From the NCBI GenBank assembly GCA_947589745.1, contig CANQCS010000025.1, positions 1-34,809 of the forward strand: a stretch of DNA of 34,809 nucleotides, read 5' to 3'. Made by a program: the position numbers and the translations under genes. Shown here one piece after another: positions 25,561 through 33,321 of this stretch. The number at the start of each line of letters is the position of its first letter. The stretch's first letter is position 1. The notes below the pieces were generated by a model that saw only the letters and a program-made list of their open reading frames with translations, did not search any database and had not been told where the DNA came from. The stretch comes from an uncultured Oscillospiraceae bacterium. GTDB lineage: Bacteria > Bacillota > Clostridia > Oscillospirales > Oscillospiraceae.

Positions 25561-26424
25561 TCAGCCCTTTACGCCGGAGAGCGCCATGGACTCGATGATG
25601 TACCGCTGGAAGAAGAAGAACAGCAGCAGGGTGGGCAGCATGGAGATGACGCTGGCCGCCATAATGAGGGGATAGTTGCTGTTCACGGCGTACTGGTCGT
25701 TGAAGGAGCGGATGACCACCTGCAGGGTCCACCACTTCTGGTTCTGCACGAAGATGGTGGGGGCCAGGTAGTCGTTCCAGATGCCCATGAACCACAGGAT
25801 GATCTGGGTCATCAGGGCGCCCTTCATCATGGGCAGGAACACCTTGTAGTAGATCTGGAAGAAGGAGCAGCCGTCGATCTTCGCCGCGTCCACCATGTCG
25901 TTGGGGATGCTGGACAGGTTCTGGCGCAGGAAGAAGATGATGCTGACGTTGCCGAAGAGCCCCGGGATGATCAGGGGCAGCAGGCTGTTGGTCCAGCCGA
26001 TCTTGGTGAACATGACGTACTGGGGGATCATGACCACCGCGAAGGGGATCATCATGGTGGCCAGCAGGGCCAGGAACATCTGCTCACGGCCCTTAAAGCG
26101 CAGCTTGGCGAAGGAGAACGCCGCCAGGGAGGACGTAAAGCCGCCCACCACCAGCACGGGGATGGCCACCGTCAGGCTGTTGCGGATACCGGAGAGGAAC
26201 AGGCCCCTGTGGAGCACCTCGGTGTACATACCGTTCACCCAGGGGTTGGGGATGACGGAGAAGTTGGCGGAGAGGATCTGATTCTTCGTCATAAACGAGC
26301 ACATGATCATGTAGAACAGCGGGAACACCATGACGACGGCCCCCAGGCTCAGCACCACAAAGAGGACCTTGTCCAGGGCGCGGCTGCCCTTGGACTGCAC
26401 GCCGCCGCTAGAAACCTTTGCCAT
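25561..26424 (-). CDS. ABC sugar transporter permease (MalG/AraQ type)
   Basis: A 287-residue inner-membrane permease with six predicted helices. The first follows ALDKVLFVVLSLGAVVMVFP and the last ends SMLPTLLLFFFFQRY. The EAA loop that contacts the ATPase reads VDAAKIDGCSFFQIYYKVFL. Size and order (after MalF-type permease, before hydrolases) match B. subtilis AraQ. AGGAGG lies ten bases before the ATG, and only a short gap separates it from the upstream permease gene. The matching ATPase is not encoded here, so a shared MsmX-like ATPase is expected elsewhere in the genome. Confidence 0.92.
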   Translation of the reverse strand: MAKVSSGGVQSKGSRALDKVLFVVLSLGAVVMVFPLFYMIMCSFMTKNQILSANFSVIPNPWVNGMYTEVLHRGLFLSGIRNSLTVAIPVLVVGGFTSSLAAFSFAKLRFKGREQMFLALLATMMIPFAVVMIPQYVMFTKIGWTNSLLPLIIPGLFGNVSIIFFLRQNLSSIPNDMVDAAKIDGCSFFQIYYKVFLPMMKGALMTQIILWFMGIWNDYLAPTIFVQNQKWWTLQVVIRSFNDQYAVNSNYPLIMAASVISMLPTLLLFFFFQRYIIESMALSGVKG

Positions 26425-26439
26425 TTTTCATTCCCCTCC

Positions 26440-27375
26440 TTAGTCGATGGTCTTGACCCATTTATCCTGACCGTAGAAGTTGATGGCGGTCACGATAAAG
26501 ATGATGATGGCGAGGATAAAGGCCATGGCGGAGCCGTAGCCCATCTGCTGGCTCTTGAACGCCTTGTCCCACAGGTAGTACACCACCGTGGCGGCGGAAT
26601 AGTTGGTACCGCCGTTGGACACCATGACGGAGACCTCGACAAACACCTGGAAGCCGCCGATGATGCCCGTGATGAGCAGATAGAAGGTCACAGGGGACAC
26701 CAGCGGGATGGTGATGTTGCGGAACGCCTGCCAGCCGTTGGCGCCGTCGATGGTGGCCGCCTCGTAGTAGTCCCTGGGGATGTTCTGCAGGCCGGACAGG
26801 TACAGGATGATGGAGGTGCCCAGGCCCTTCCAGGTCATGAAGATGATCATGGCCACCTTGACCCAGGTCTCGTCGCCCAGCCAGTTGGGGCCCTTGCCGC
26901 CGGAGATGGCCTTGATGATGATGTTGAACAGGCCGTAGTCGTAGTTGAACACCCACGCCCACAGGATGGCCACCGCCACCAGGGAGGAGATGACCGGGAC
27001 GTAGTACATGGTGCGGAGGATCTTCACGCCGGGGATCTTCCGGTTCATGGCCGTGGCGATCAGCAGGCCCAGGACCATGCCGATGGGAATGCCGATCATG
27101 TAGATGACTGTGGTACCCATGGTCTTCCAGAACCGCGCGTCGGTCAGGAGCTCGGCGTAGTTCTTAAAGCCGATAAAGTTGTTGAGGATGCTGTTGGTGC
27201 CAGTCCAGTTGGACAGGCTGGCCACGAAGGCGAATACGATGGGGAACGCGCTGAACAGGCAGAAGCCGATGAAGGGCGCCGCCACGAACAGGCGGCCCCA
27301 GCGCTGCTCCTGCAGCGCCATCTGGCTCATGTGGGGTTTGGTCTTTGCGGGGTTCGCCGCGGTAGAAGCTGCCAT
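26440..27375 (-). CDS. ABC sugar transporter permease (MalF/AraP type)
   Basis: A 311-residue inner-membrane permease. After a short charged N-terminus comes FVAAPFIGFCLFSAFPIVFA, and the EAA loop reads YYEAATIDGANGWQAFRNIT. It pairs with the downstream MalG-type permease to form the channel of an arabino-oligosaccharide importer. The ATG at 27375 (MAASTAANPAK) has GGGGGAG upstream; the in-frame extension to 27462 would run into the intercistronic hairpins and is not used. The gene is separated from the binding-protein gene by 131 bases of hairpins. Confidence 0.92.
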   Translation of the reverse strand: MAASTAANPAKTKPHMSQMALQEQRWGRLFVAAPFIGFCLFSAFPIVFAFVASLSNWTGTNSILNNFIGFKNYAELLTDARFWKTMGTTVIYMIGIPIGMVLGLLIATAMNRKIPGVKILRTMYYVPVISSLVAVAILWAWVFNYDYGLFNIIIKAISGGKGPNWLGDETWVKVAMIIFMTWKGLGTSIILYLSGLQNIPRDYYEAATIDGANGWQAFRNITIPLVSPVTFYLLITGIIGGFQVFVEVSVMVSNGGTNYSAATVVYYLWDKAFKSQQMGYGSAMAFILAIIIFIVTAINFYGQDKWVKTID

Positions 27376-27402
27376 AATTTTGATACTCCCCCTTTGATGA
27401 AA

Positions 27403-27507
27403 GCGGCGGACCGGATCAGGCGGATCCGGTCCGCCGCGATTCGTATGTTGGAAACAACTCACATGATGGCGGCAGAGCCGCCATCATGGAACAGCACTAG
27501 TGCTGTT
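27403..27507 (-). promoter_or_regulatory. Three consecutive hairpins after the binding-protein gene
   Basis: Hairpin 1: GCGGCGGACCGGATC / GATCCGGTCCGCCGC (27403-27417, 27423-27437). Hairpin 2: CATGATGGCGGC / GCCGCCATCATG with a 3-base loop (27462-27488). Hairpin 3: the palindrome AACAGCAC-TA-GTGCTGTT (27490-27507), touching the binding-protein stop codon. None has a proper T-run. Such stems after a binding-protein gene commonly protect its mRNA and lower expression of the permeases. Confidence 0.7.
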
Positions 27508-28904
27508 TAGCCCGCGTTGGTGCCCGCGTCGGCGGTCTCCCAGGCCTTGTCCAGGGACTCCTGCATCTTGGGCTTCAGGTCGTTGACGAAGTCGTCGATG
27601 GAGGCGTAGCTGCCGGACCGGTAGGCGGTCATGCCTTCCCAGAACATGGAGATCCACTCGTTATTGGGGGTGTAGTCGGACTCCTGCATCCGGCCCACGG
27701 CCACGTCGGAGCCGTTGATGTAGTTGAAGATGACGTCCACATTGGACGGATAGGTCACGGTGCCGTCAGCCACGGCGGCCTTGAAGTCGTCCTGCAGGCT
27801 CTGCAGGTTGGGCACCTGGACGCTGGAGCTGCCGTCCATACCGGACAGCTGCTTCTGGCCCTCGGGGTCGGTGGACAGGTAGTTGATGAGCTCCAGGGCG
27901 ATATCCTTCTTCTCGCTGGTGGCGCTGATGCAGAAGCCAACGGTGCCGTTCCAGGTGTAGGACACGCCGGTGGACAGGGTGGGATAGTAGCACAGATCCC
28001 AGTTATAGGGGAAGGTGTTGGGGTCCATGAAAGAGGCGACGTCCCAGGTACCGGCGGCGTAGAAGCCGGTCTGACCGGCGATCCAGCGCTGATAGGGCCC
28101 AAGGGCGACATCCTGCTCATAGGTGGGCGTGACGCCGTACTTGAAGGTCAGGTCGAAATACTTCTCAAGGGCCTCCTTGAACTCCGGGGTGTCGATGGTG
28201 ACGGTCCGGTTGGTCTCATCCAGGAAGCCGGCGCCGTTGGAGTACACGTACTGCTGGAACATGTACAGATCGGCGAAGCTGGCGCCCCACTGGTCGATCT
28301 CGCCGTCCTGGTCGGTGTCCATGGTCAGCTTCTGGCAGACATCCACGAACTCCTCGTAGGTGTAGGGCTTCTCGGGGTCGGGATAGGGCACGCCGGCCTT
28401 GTCAAAGACGTCCTTGTTGTAGGCGTAGGCGAAGGTGGAGGCGTCCTTGGGCAGGGCGTACAGCTCGCCGGAGCCGATGCTGGTGCCGTCGTACTTGTAG
28501 AAGTTCAGGGTATTCTGGGGCAGGTCATCGGTGGAGATCCCGGCCTCCTGCAGCAGCGGGGTCAGGTCGGCCACATAGCCGTTGTCCACGTAGCTCTTGA
28601 CAGCCGCGGGGCCCACGTAGAACACGTCGGGCAGGTCGTTGGCGGTCATCATGCCGGTCAGGGTGGTGTTGTACTGGTCCTGGGTGGTGATCTGGAAATC
28701 GATGTCGTCGATCTCGTCCTTGTGCTCCTCCTTGAACTTGTCGATCATGGCGGTGTAGACTTCCTGCTCATGGTCGTTCATGTACAGGAAGACCTTCAGG
28801 GTTTTGCTGCCGCCGCCGCTTCCGCAGGCGGACAGGCATCCCAGGGCCAGGACAGCGCCCAGGAAGAGACAGACGATACGCTTCAGGGACCGCGATGTTT
28901 TCAT
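27507..28904 (-). CDS. ABC transporter sugar-binding lipoprotein
   Basis: A 465-residue extracellular solute-binding protein (family 1). The signal peptide RIVCLFLGAVLALGCLSAC ends in lipobox LSAC with Cys27, followed by a GSGGGS linker. The mature part starts KTLKVFLYMNDHEQEVYTAM and contains YALPKDASTFAYAYNKDVFD and GYMYGSYTWNGTVGF-like segments typical of oligosaccharide binders. It captures arabino-oligosaccharides for the two permeases downstream (inferred from context; AraN of B. subtilis is the counterpart). GGAGG lies eight bases before the ATG at 28904. As first gene of the operon, with stabilising hairpins behind it, it is likely the most expressed. Confidence 0.92.
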   Translation of the reverse strand: MKTSRSLKRIVCLFLGAVLALGCLSACGSGGGSKTLKVFLYMNDHEQEVYTAMIDKFKEEHKDEIDDIDFQITTQDQYNTTLTGMMTANDLPDVFYVGPAAVKSYVDNGYVADLTPLLQEAGISTDDLPQNTLNFYKYDGTSIGSGELYALPKDASTFAYAYNKDVFDKAGVPYPDPEKPYTYEEFVDVCQKLTMDTDQDGEIDQWGASFADLYMFQQYVYSNGAGFLDETNRTVTIDTPEFKEALEKYFDLTFKYGVTPTYEQDVALGPYQRWIAGQTGFYAAGTWDVASFMDPNTFPYNWDLCYYPTLSTGVSYTWNGTVGFCISATSEKKDIALELINYLSTDPEGQKQLSGMDGSSSVQVPNLQSLQDDFKAAVADGTVTYPSNVDVIFNYINGSDVAVGRMQESDYTPNNEWISMFWEGMTAYRSGSYASIDDFVNDLKPKMQESLDKAWETADAGTNAG

Positions 28905-28974
28905 GTGACATTCCTCCAATTCTCTTTTAGAAAAAGATAAATTACTTTGGCATTTTATTGCCTCCGCGTCACCT

Positions 28975-29003
28975 ATCTTACCACTGCTTTCCAGGAGAAG
29001 CAA
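28975..29003 (-). promoter_or_regulatory. Candidate promoter of the arabinan operon
   Basis: On the minus strand TTGCTT, a 17-base spacer and TAAGAT, about 70 bases before the binding-protein start. The match to consensus is weak (3/6 and 4/6), as in promoters that need activation. No clear operator palindrome or cre site was found next to it. Confidence 0.35.
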
Positions 29004-29094
29004 TCACTTTCCGAAAGAAATTCACATTTTCGTCAGTTTCGACAAGCGTCCTTGATTTCTTTTGTAAATATTTCACTACGAACTAAACTATTTT

Positions 29095-29135
29095 GAAAGA
29101 AAAAGTCCGCCGCCCTCCCTGGGAGGGCGGCGGAC
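29095..29135 (-). terminator. Strong rho-independent terminator of the GH43_26-type gene
   Basis: A 15-bp GC-rich stem, GTCCGCCGCCCTCCC (29105-29119) / GGGAGGGCGGCGGAC (29121-29135), followed on the minus strand by TTTTTCTTTC. It lies 18 bases past the stop codon and separates this gene from the arabinan operon. Confidence 0.92.
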
Positions 29136-29152
29136 ACGCGATCACGGGCAGA

Positions 29153-30127
29153 TCACCAGTTCTGGGGCACATGCCGGAACTGGGGGAACCCCTGACCGTC
29201 ATAGGTCACTGGCGCGATATACACATGGCGGTTGGGGTCATAGAGGGGATTCCCCACCAGCTGGCTGTACTGGCGGGCGTGGTAGACCAGCAGGTCCGTC
29301 TCCCCGTCGTCCGCCTTGACAAAGCAGTTGTGGCCGGGGCCGTGCAGGCCCTTGCCGCCGTCGCTCTGGAGCACCGGGCGGCGCAGCTTGGTCCAGTTGG
29401 CGGGGTCCAGCAGGTCGTCGTCCTCGCTGGCCCACAGCATCCCCATGCAATAGAGCTCCCCGGTGGTATTGGCGGAAAAGGTGAGGAATATCTTCCCGTC
29501 GTGCTTGAGGATGGCGGGGCCCTCGTTGACCCAGAAGTCCCCCCGCTCCCAGCCGTAGTCCGGGGTGCTCAGCAGCTCCTGGATGGTGGCCAGCTTGTTG
29601 GGGGCGGCCAGCCGGGCAATGTACAGGTTGGAGATCTGCTTGCCCACGCCGACTTTTTCCGCCCAGACAAAGTAGCGCTCCCCCCGGCAGGAGAAGACGG
29701 TGGCATCCAGAGAGAAGCCGCGGAAAGAAAAGGGGTCGTCGTCAGCGGCCCGCATGGGGCCCATCTCCACCCAATCGTCCACCATGGGGTCCCCCAGGCA
29801 GCGGAGCACATAGGGGCGGATCTCCCAGACGTCGTCCTTATCCCCGCCGGCATAATAGATGTAGTATACCCCGTCGATGCGGTGGATCTCCGGCGCCCAG
29901 ATGTGGATGCTCTGGGGACCGGACTCGTGCTTGACGAACACCGTTCGCTCAGGGGCGTCCCGGAGCCCCTCCAGGGTGTCGGAGTGGCGCAGCGCGATCC
30001 GGTCGTACTCCGGCACAGAGGCGGTGAAGTAGTACCCGGCCTCGTCGCTCCGCATGATATAAGGGTCTGCCCGCTGCCGGATAAAGGGCCGGTTGTACGC
30101 GGTCTCGCGGACAGATTGGTTCAACAT
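29153..30127 (-). CDS. GH43 subfamily 26-type exo-alpha-1,5-L-arabinofuranosidase
   Basis: A 324-residue cytoplasmic single-domain GH43 enzyme. It shows Asp21 (RADPYIMR), Asp141 (SLDATVF) and Glu202 (WVNEGPAIL), with SVPEYDRIALRHSDTLEGL and SIHIWAPEIHRIDGVYYIYY, the signature of the group containing Streptomyces avermitilis Araf43A, which releases arabinose one unit at a time. The ATG at 30127 sits seven bases after AGGAGG; the ATG at 30133 is too close to it. It has its own consensus promoter and terminator, so it is expressed apart from the main operon. Confidence 0.9.
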   Translation of the reverse strand: MLNQSVRETAYNRPFIRQRADPYIMRSDEAGYYFTASVPEYDRIALRHSDTLEGLRDAPERTVFVKHESGPQSIHIWAPEIHRIDGVYYIYYAGGDKDDVWEIRPYVLRCLGDPMVDDWVEMGPMRAADDDPFSFRGFSLDATVFSCRGERYFVWAEKVGVGKQISNLYIARLAAPNKLATIQELLSTPDYGWERGDFWVNEGPAILKHDGKIFLTFSANTTGELYCMGMLWASEDDDLLDPANWTKLRRPVLQSDGGKGLHGPGHNCFVKADDGETDLLVYHARQYSQLVGNPLYDPNRHVYIAPVTYDGQGFPQFRHVPQNW

Positions 30128-30173
30128 GGTCATACCTCCTACTGCGGCCCAAAGGAGCTGCCGCTACCCGCCA

Positions 30174-30202
30174 TTATAGCGTGGAGGGTTCCAGGTTTCA
30201 AG
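30174..30202 (-). promoter_or_regulatory. Promoter of the GH43_26-type gene
   Basis: Minus-strand TTGAAA (30197-30202), a 17-base spacer, TATAAT (30174-30179). A near-consensus housekeeping promoter about 45 bases before the start codon. Confidence 0.8.
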
Positions 30203-30265
30203 TAGTATTTTTAGGTTTTTGTAAAATATTATATTTATATAGCTAAAATTTGTCACTTCTCACTG

Positions 30266-30294
30266 TCGACAACCGGAATGCGCTCCGGTATAAT
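30266..30294 (+). promoter_or_regulatory. Promoter of the YesL-type gene
   Basis: TCGACA (30266-30271), a 17-base spacer, TATAAT (30289-30294). It diverges from the GH43_26 promoter; about 63 bases of A/T-rich DNA lie between the two -35 boxes, room for a shared operator. Confidence 0.8.
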
Positions 30295-30348
30295 AGCAGT
30301 AATGACGAGAGGGCCGTCAGGGCCCGCTGGTATAAGGAGGGAAGCATC

Positions 30349-31005
30349 TTGTTTTCTATGGAAGGGCCCCTGTGGCGGGCGATGAACTTTATCGCCGATG
30401 TGGTGATCCTGCACTTTCTCTGGCTGATCTGCTCCCTGCCGCTGGTGACTATCGGCGCGTCCACCACGGCGCTCTACTACGCCATGATGAAGCGCATCCG
30501 CACCAACGAGGGCCATGTCACCAGCAACTTCCGGCGGGCTTTCCGGGAGAACTTCAAGCAGGCCACCGCGCTGTGGCTCATCGTGGCCGTGGTGGGCGCC
30601 GTTCTGTGGCTGGATCTGAACTTCTGCTCCACCTGGGACAGCCTCGCCGCCAAGGTGATGCTGGTGGGCTGCGCGGTGCTGCTGGTCCCCTGCTGGATGG
30701 TGCTGCTGTATCTCTTTCCTGTGCTGGCGAAATTCACCGGGACCCTGTACAGCACCTTCAAAAATGCGCTGCTCCTGAGTGTGCGGCACCTGCCCATGAC
30801 CTTCCTGCTCACGGTGATCTGGGCCACGGTGTGGATGCTGCTGGCCGCCTTCCCGCCCTTTTCGGGGCTCATGCTCATCTCCGGCGCCGGACTGATCGCC
30901 TGGATCACCTCCTACATCTATATCCAGGTCTTTCGCACCTACCTTCCCGACGAGCTCCGGGAGGACCAGGAGAAGACCGACAATGAGTGGCTGCACCGGG
31001 AATGA
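30349..31005 (+). CDS. YesL/DUF624-family membrane protein
   Basis: A 218-residue integral membrane protein with about five hydrophobic segments (VVILHFLWLICSLPLVTIGA, LWLIVAVVGAVLWL, MLVGCAVLLVPCWMVLLYLF, TFLLTVIWATVWMLLAAF, LISGAGLIAWITSYIYI). DUF624/YesL proteins are common beside pectin and arabinan ABC importers, where their role is unproven. I take the TTG at 30349 as start, eight bases after AAGGAGG; the ATG at 30358 is too far. The next gene is the ArsR-type regulator, behind a terminator. Confidence 0.85.
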   Translation: MFSMEGPLWRAMNFIADVVILHFLWLICSLPLVTIGASTTALYYAMMKRIRTNEGHVTSNFRRAFRENFKQATALWLIVAVVGAVLWLDLNFCSTWDSLAAKVMLVGCAVLLVPCWMVLLYLFPVLAKFTGTLYSTFKNALLLSVRHLPMTFLLTVIWATVWMLLAAFPPFSGLMLISGAGLIAWITSYIYIQVFRTYLPDELREDQEKTDNEWLHRE

Positions 31006-31015
31006 TCCGTTTTGA

Positions 31016-31059
31016 TTCCGTGGAGGCTGCGCGGGGATGCGCCCTCCACGGAATTTTTT
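31016..31059 (+). terminator. Rho-independent terminator of the YesL-type gene
   Basis: TTCCGTGGAGG (31016-31026) / CCTCCACGGAA (31043-31053) followed directly by TTTTTT. It lies ten bases past the stop codon. Confidence 0.93.
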
Positions 31060-31060
31060 G

Positions 31061-31089
31061 TTGACGTTCCCAGGCGGCTTTGCTACAAT
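31061..31089 (+). promoter_or_regulatory. Promoter of the ArsR-type regulator gene
   Basis: TTGACG (31061-31066), a 17-base spacer, TACAAT (31084-31089), starting right after the T-run of the previous terminator. Confidence 0.85.
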
Positions 31090-31123
31090 AATTAATGTTT
31101 TGTGATAGAAAGGGTGAATGCCT

Positions 31124-32059
31124 ATGATGCATATTGAAAATCTGAGCGAGGGGCTGAAGCTGTTCAAAGCCCTGGGGTCCGAGGTCCGGCTGGAGATCGT
31201 GCGCCTGCTGGTGGATCAGCCGATGAACATGAACGAGCTGGCCGGAAAACTCCATATCACCAACGGGGCGCTGACCACCCATATCCGGAAGCTAGAGGAG
31301 TGCGGCGTGGTGGGCATCTCCAACGACGCCAACGGCCACGGCAATCAGAAGATCTGCCACATCATCCCGGATAAACTGCTCATCGACATCAAGAGCGCCC
31401 CTTTGGAGATGGAGAACACCTGCTCCGTGGATCTGAAGGTGGGCCGGTACAGCAGCTGCCGGGTCAACCCTACCTGCGGCCTGGCCGCCGCCGACCGCAT
31501 CATCGGCGCGGTGGACGACTACCGCTACTTCAACCACCCGGACCACTTCGACGCGGATATCCTGTGGTTCACCCAGGGCTTTGTGGAATACCAGGTCCCC
31601 AACTTTGCCTCCACCTACGGACACATCACCCAGGTCACCGTCTCCGCCGAGCTGTCCTCCGAGGCCCCCGGCGTCAACAGCCAGTGGCCCTCCGACATCA
31701 GCTTTTACATCAACGACATCATGGTGGGGACCTGGACCTCCCCCGGTGACTACGGCGACGTGCGGGGCGTCTTCACGCCCAGCTGGTGGTTCCCGGACTG
31801 GAACCAGTACGGCCTGCTGAAGATGCTGACAGTCAACCGGAAGGGGACCTTCATGGACGGCCTCCCCATCTCCGATGTGACGATCGGGGACCTCAAGCTG
31901 GACGGGACCCAGGTGTTCAATCTCCGCTTTGCCGTGGACCAGAGGGCCGCCCATGTGGGCGGGCTGACCATTTTCGGCAAGACCTTCGGGAACTATGCCC
32001 AGGATATCCAGGTCTCCCTGGGCTATGTGGCGGACCCGGCCGCCGGACGGATGGACTGA
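31124..32059 (+). CDS. ArsR-type winged-helix regulator with large C-terminal domain
   Basis: A 311-residue regulator. Residues about 8-85 are an ArsR-type winged helix (LFKALGSEVRLEIVRLL, then NELAGKLHITNGALTTHIRK). The remaining 210 residues are unlike metal-sensing ArsR proteins: a Cys-containing GRYSSCRVNPTCGLAAADR, then a Trp- and Tyr-rich beta-sandwich-like stretch (SDISFYINDIMVGTWTS, FTPSWWFPDWNQYG). This suggests a sugar-binding domain fused to the DNA-binding part. An AAAGGG lies nine bases before the ATG at 31124; the ATG at 31118 is too close. The gene stands alone after a terminator, in the middle of the arabinan locus, where no AraR-type regulator is seen. It is therefore the likely local regulator, by inference. 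Confidence 0.82.
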   Translation: MMHIENLSEGLKLFKALGSEVRLEIVRLLVDQPMNMNELAGKLHITNGALTTHIRKLEECGVVGISNDANGHGNQKICHIIPDKLLIDIKSAPLEMENTCSVDLKVGRYSSCRVNPTCGLAAADRIIGAVDDYRYFNHPDHFDADILWFTQGFVEYQVPNFASTYGHITQVTVSAELSSEAPGVNSQWPSDISFYINDIMVGTWTSPGDYGDVRGVFTPSWWFPDWNQYGLLKMLTVNRKGTFMDGLPISDVTIGDLKLDGTQVFNLRFAVDQRAAHVGGLTIFGKTFGNYAQDIQVSLGYVADPAAGRMD

Positions 32060-32114
32060 CGTCTTTTCATGAGAGAAAGATGCAATATGTCATTGCGTTC
32101 TTCAATTAGAATGA

Positions 32115-32208
32115 TATGGCGTTACCGTGCAGGAAATGCAGATATCGCAGCGTTTTGAGAGCGACAGTAAAGTTCTTTTTGATACTTTTTCTTTCAAGAA
32201 AAAGTATC
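32115..32208 (+). repeat. Dispersed ~95-bp palindrome-ended repeat, copy C
   Basis: From ATATGGCGTTACCGTGCAGG to the perfect 13-bp inverted repeat GATACTTTTTCTT / AAGAAAAAGTATC (32181-32208). The GH88 ribosome binding site AGGAGGT follows immediately, so the repeat forms the 5' untranslated region of that gene. The repeat can be read through in frame with GH88, which would give a false N-terminal extension. Confidence 0.88.
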
Positions 32209-32220
32209 AGGAGGTACGCC

Positions 32221-33321
32221 ATGTGGGAACAACTGGCCCGAGAGATCTGTGACAAGACGCTCCTCGTCTGCCGCCGGAGCGGGGACAGGATCCCGTACCT
32301 GACCGGCAGGGACGGACGGTTCGACGACCAGACGGACCGAAATATCTCCTGGTGGACCAACGGCTTTTGGGCCGGTCAGCTCTGGCAGGTGTACGCCTTC
32401 ACCGGGGACGAGGACCTGCGGCGGACCGCTGTGGCCATCGAGGAGAAGCTGGACCGGGCCCTGCTGGACGACATGGGCATGGACCACGACAGCGGCTTCA
32501 AGTGGCTCCCCACCGCTGGGGAGGACTACCTGCTCACCGGCTCCGGGGACTCCCGGCGCCGGCTGCTGCTGGCCGCCTCCAATTTGGCGGGGCGGTTCAA
32601 CCCTGCGGGAGAGTTCATCCGGGCCTGGAACGACCGGGAGGGAAAAAACGCCGGCTGGGCCATCATCGACTGCCTGATGAATCTGCCTCTGCTCTACCGG
32701 GCCTCGGACCTCACCAGCGACCCGCGGTTCGCCCAGGTGGCCGCCCGACATGCCCACACCGCTGTCCGGCATTTTCTGCGGCCTGACGGCTCCTGCGAGC
32801 ATATCGTAGTCTTTGACCCCGTCTCCGGCAAAAAGCTGGACACCCTGGCGGGCCAGGGCATGTACGCCGGCTCCGCATGGAGCCGCGGTCAGGCCTGGGC
32901 GATTTATGGCTTCACCCTGTCCTATCTCCACACAGGAGACACCGCTTTCCTGGACGCGGCAAAAAAGGCAGCGGCGTTCTTCTGCGGGCACATCCCTGCC
33001 TCCGGTTTAATTCCGGCGGATTTCTGCCAGGGACCGGACTGCGATTTTGAGGATGACAGCGCCGCCGTCATTGCCGTCTGTGGCCTGCTGACCCTGGCAG
33101 AGGCAACGGATGATGGGGCGTACAAGACCGCGGCGGAGCGCTTGCTGTCCGCGCTGGTAAAGCACGGCCGCTGCGACCTGACGCCGGACACCGACTGCCT
33201 CCTGACGCGGTGTTCGGTGAGCTATGACGCGCCCGTCCACGATCACCCCCTCATCTACGCCGACTACTTCTTCACCGAGGCGGTGCTGAAGCTGGCGGGG
33301 AAAGGATTGGTCATATGGTGA
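32221..33321 (+). CDS. GH88 unsaturated uronyl hydrolase
   Basis: A 366-residue cytoplasmic (alpha/alpha)6 enzyme that hydrates and releases the 4,5-unsaturated uronic acid left by polysaccharide lyases. Motifs are NISWWTNGFWAGQLW (41-55), Asp90 in MDHDSGFKW and Asp150 in GWAIIDCLMNLPLLY, corresponding to the two catalytic Asp of Bacillus unsaturated glucuronyl hydrolase. RGQAWAIYGFTLSYLHTGD and ADFCQGPDCDFEDDSAA follow. The start at 32221 has AGGAGGT right upstream. It overlaps the DUF2264 gene by seven bases, so the two are co-translated. No lyase gene lies in the window. Confidence 0.9.
   Translation: MWEQLAREICDKTLLVCRRSGDRIPYLTGRDGRFDDQTDRNISWWTNGFWAGQLWQVYAFTGDEDLRRTAVAIEEKLDRALLDDMGMDHDSGFKWLPTAGEDYLLTGSGDSRRRLLLAASNLAGRFNPAGEFIRAWNDREGKNAGWAIIDCLMNLPLLYRASDLTSDPRFAQVAARHAHTAVRHFLRPDGSCEHIVVFDPVSGKKLDTLAGQGMYAGSAWSRGQAWAIYGFTLSYLHTGDTAFLDAAKKAAAFFCGHIPASGLIPADFCQGPDCDFEDDSAAVIAVCGLLTLAEATDDGAYKTAAERLLSALVKHGRCDLTPDTDCLLTRCSVSYDAPVHDHPLIYADYFFTEAVLKLAGKGLVIW

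Noticed and set aside
25510-27510. A 666-codon His-rich plus-strand frame
   Set aside because: It is the complement of two clear permease genes; its composition reflects GC-rich codon bias on the opposite strand. The same holds for long plus-strand frames at 15090-16286, 16359-18044, 19301-20566 and 20964-22703.
32116-32220. N-terminal extension of GH88 by 35 residues
   Set aside because: The extension is the translated dispersed repeat; AGGAGGT sits directly before the ATG at 32221, where the family homology begins.
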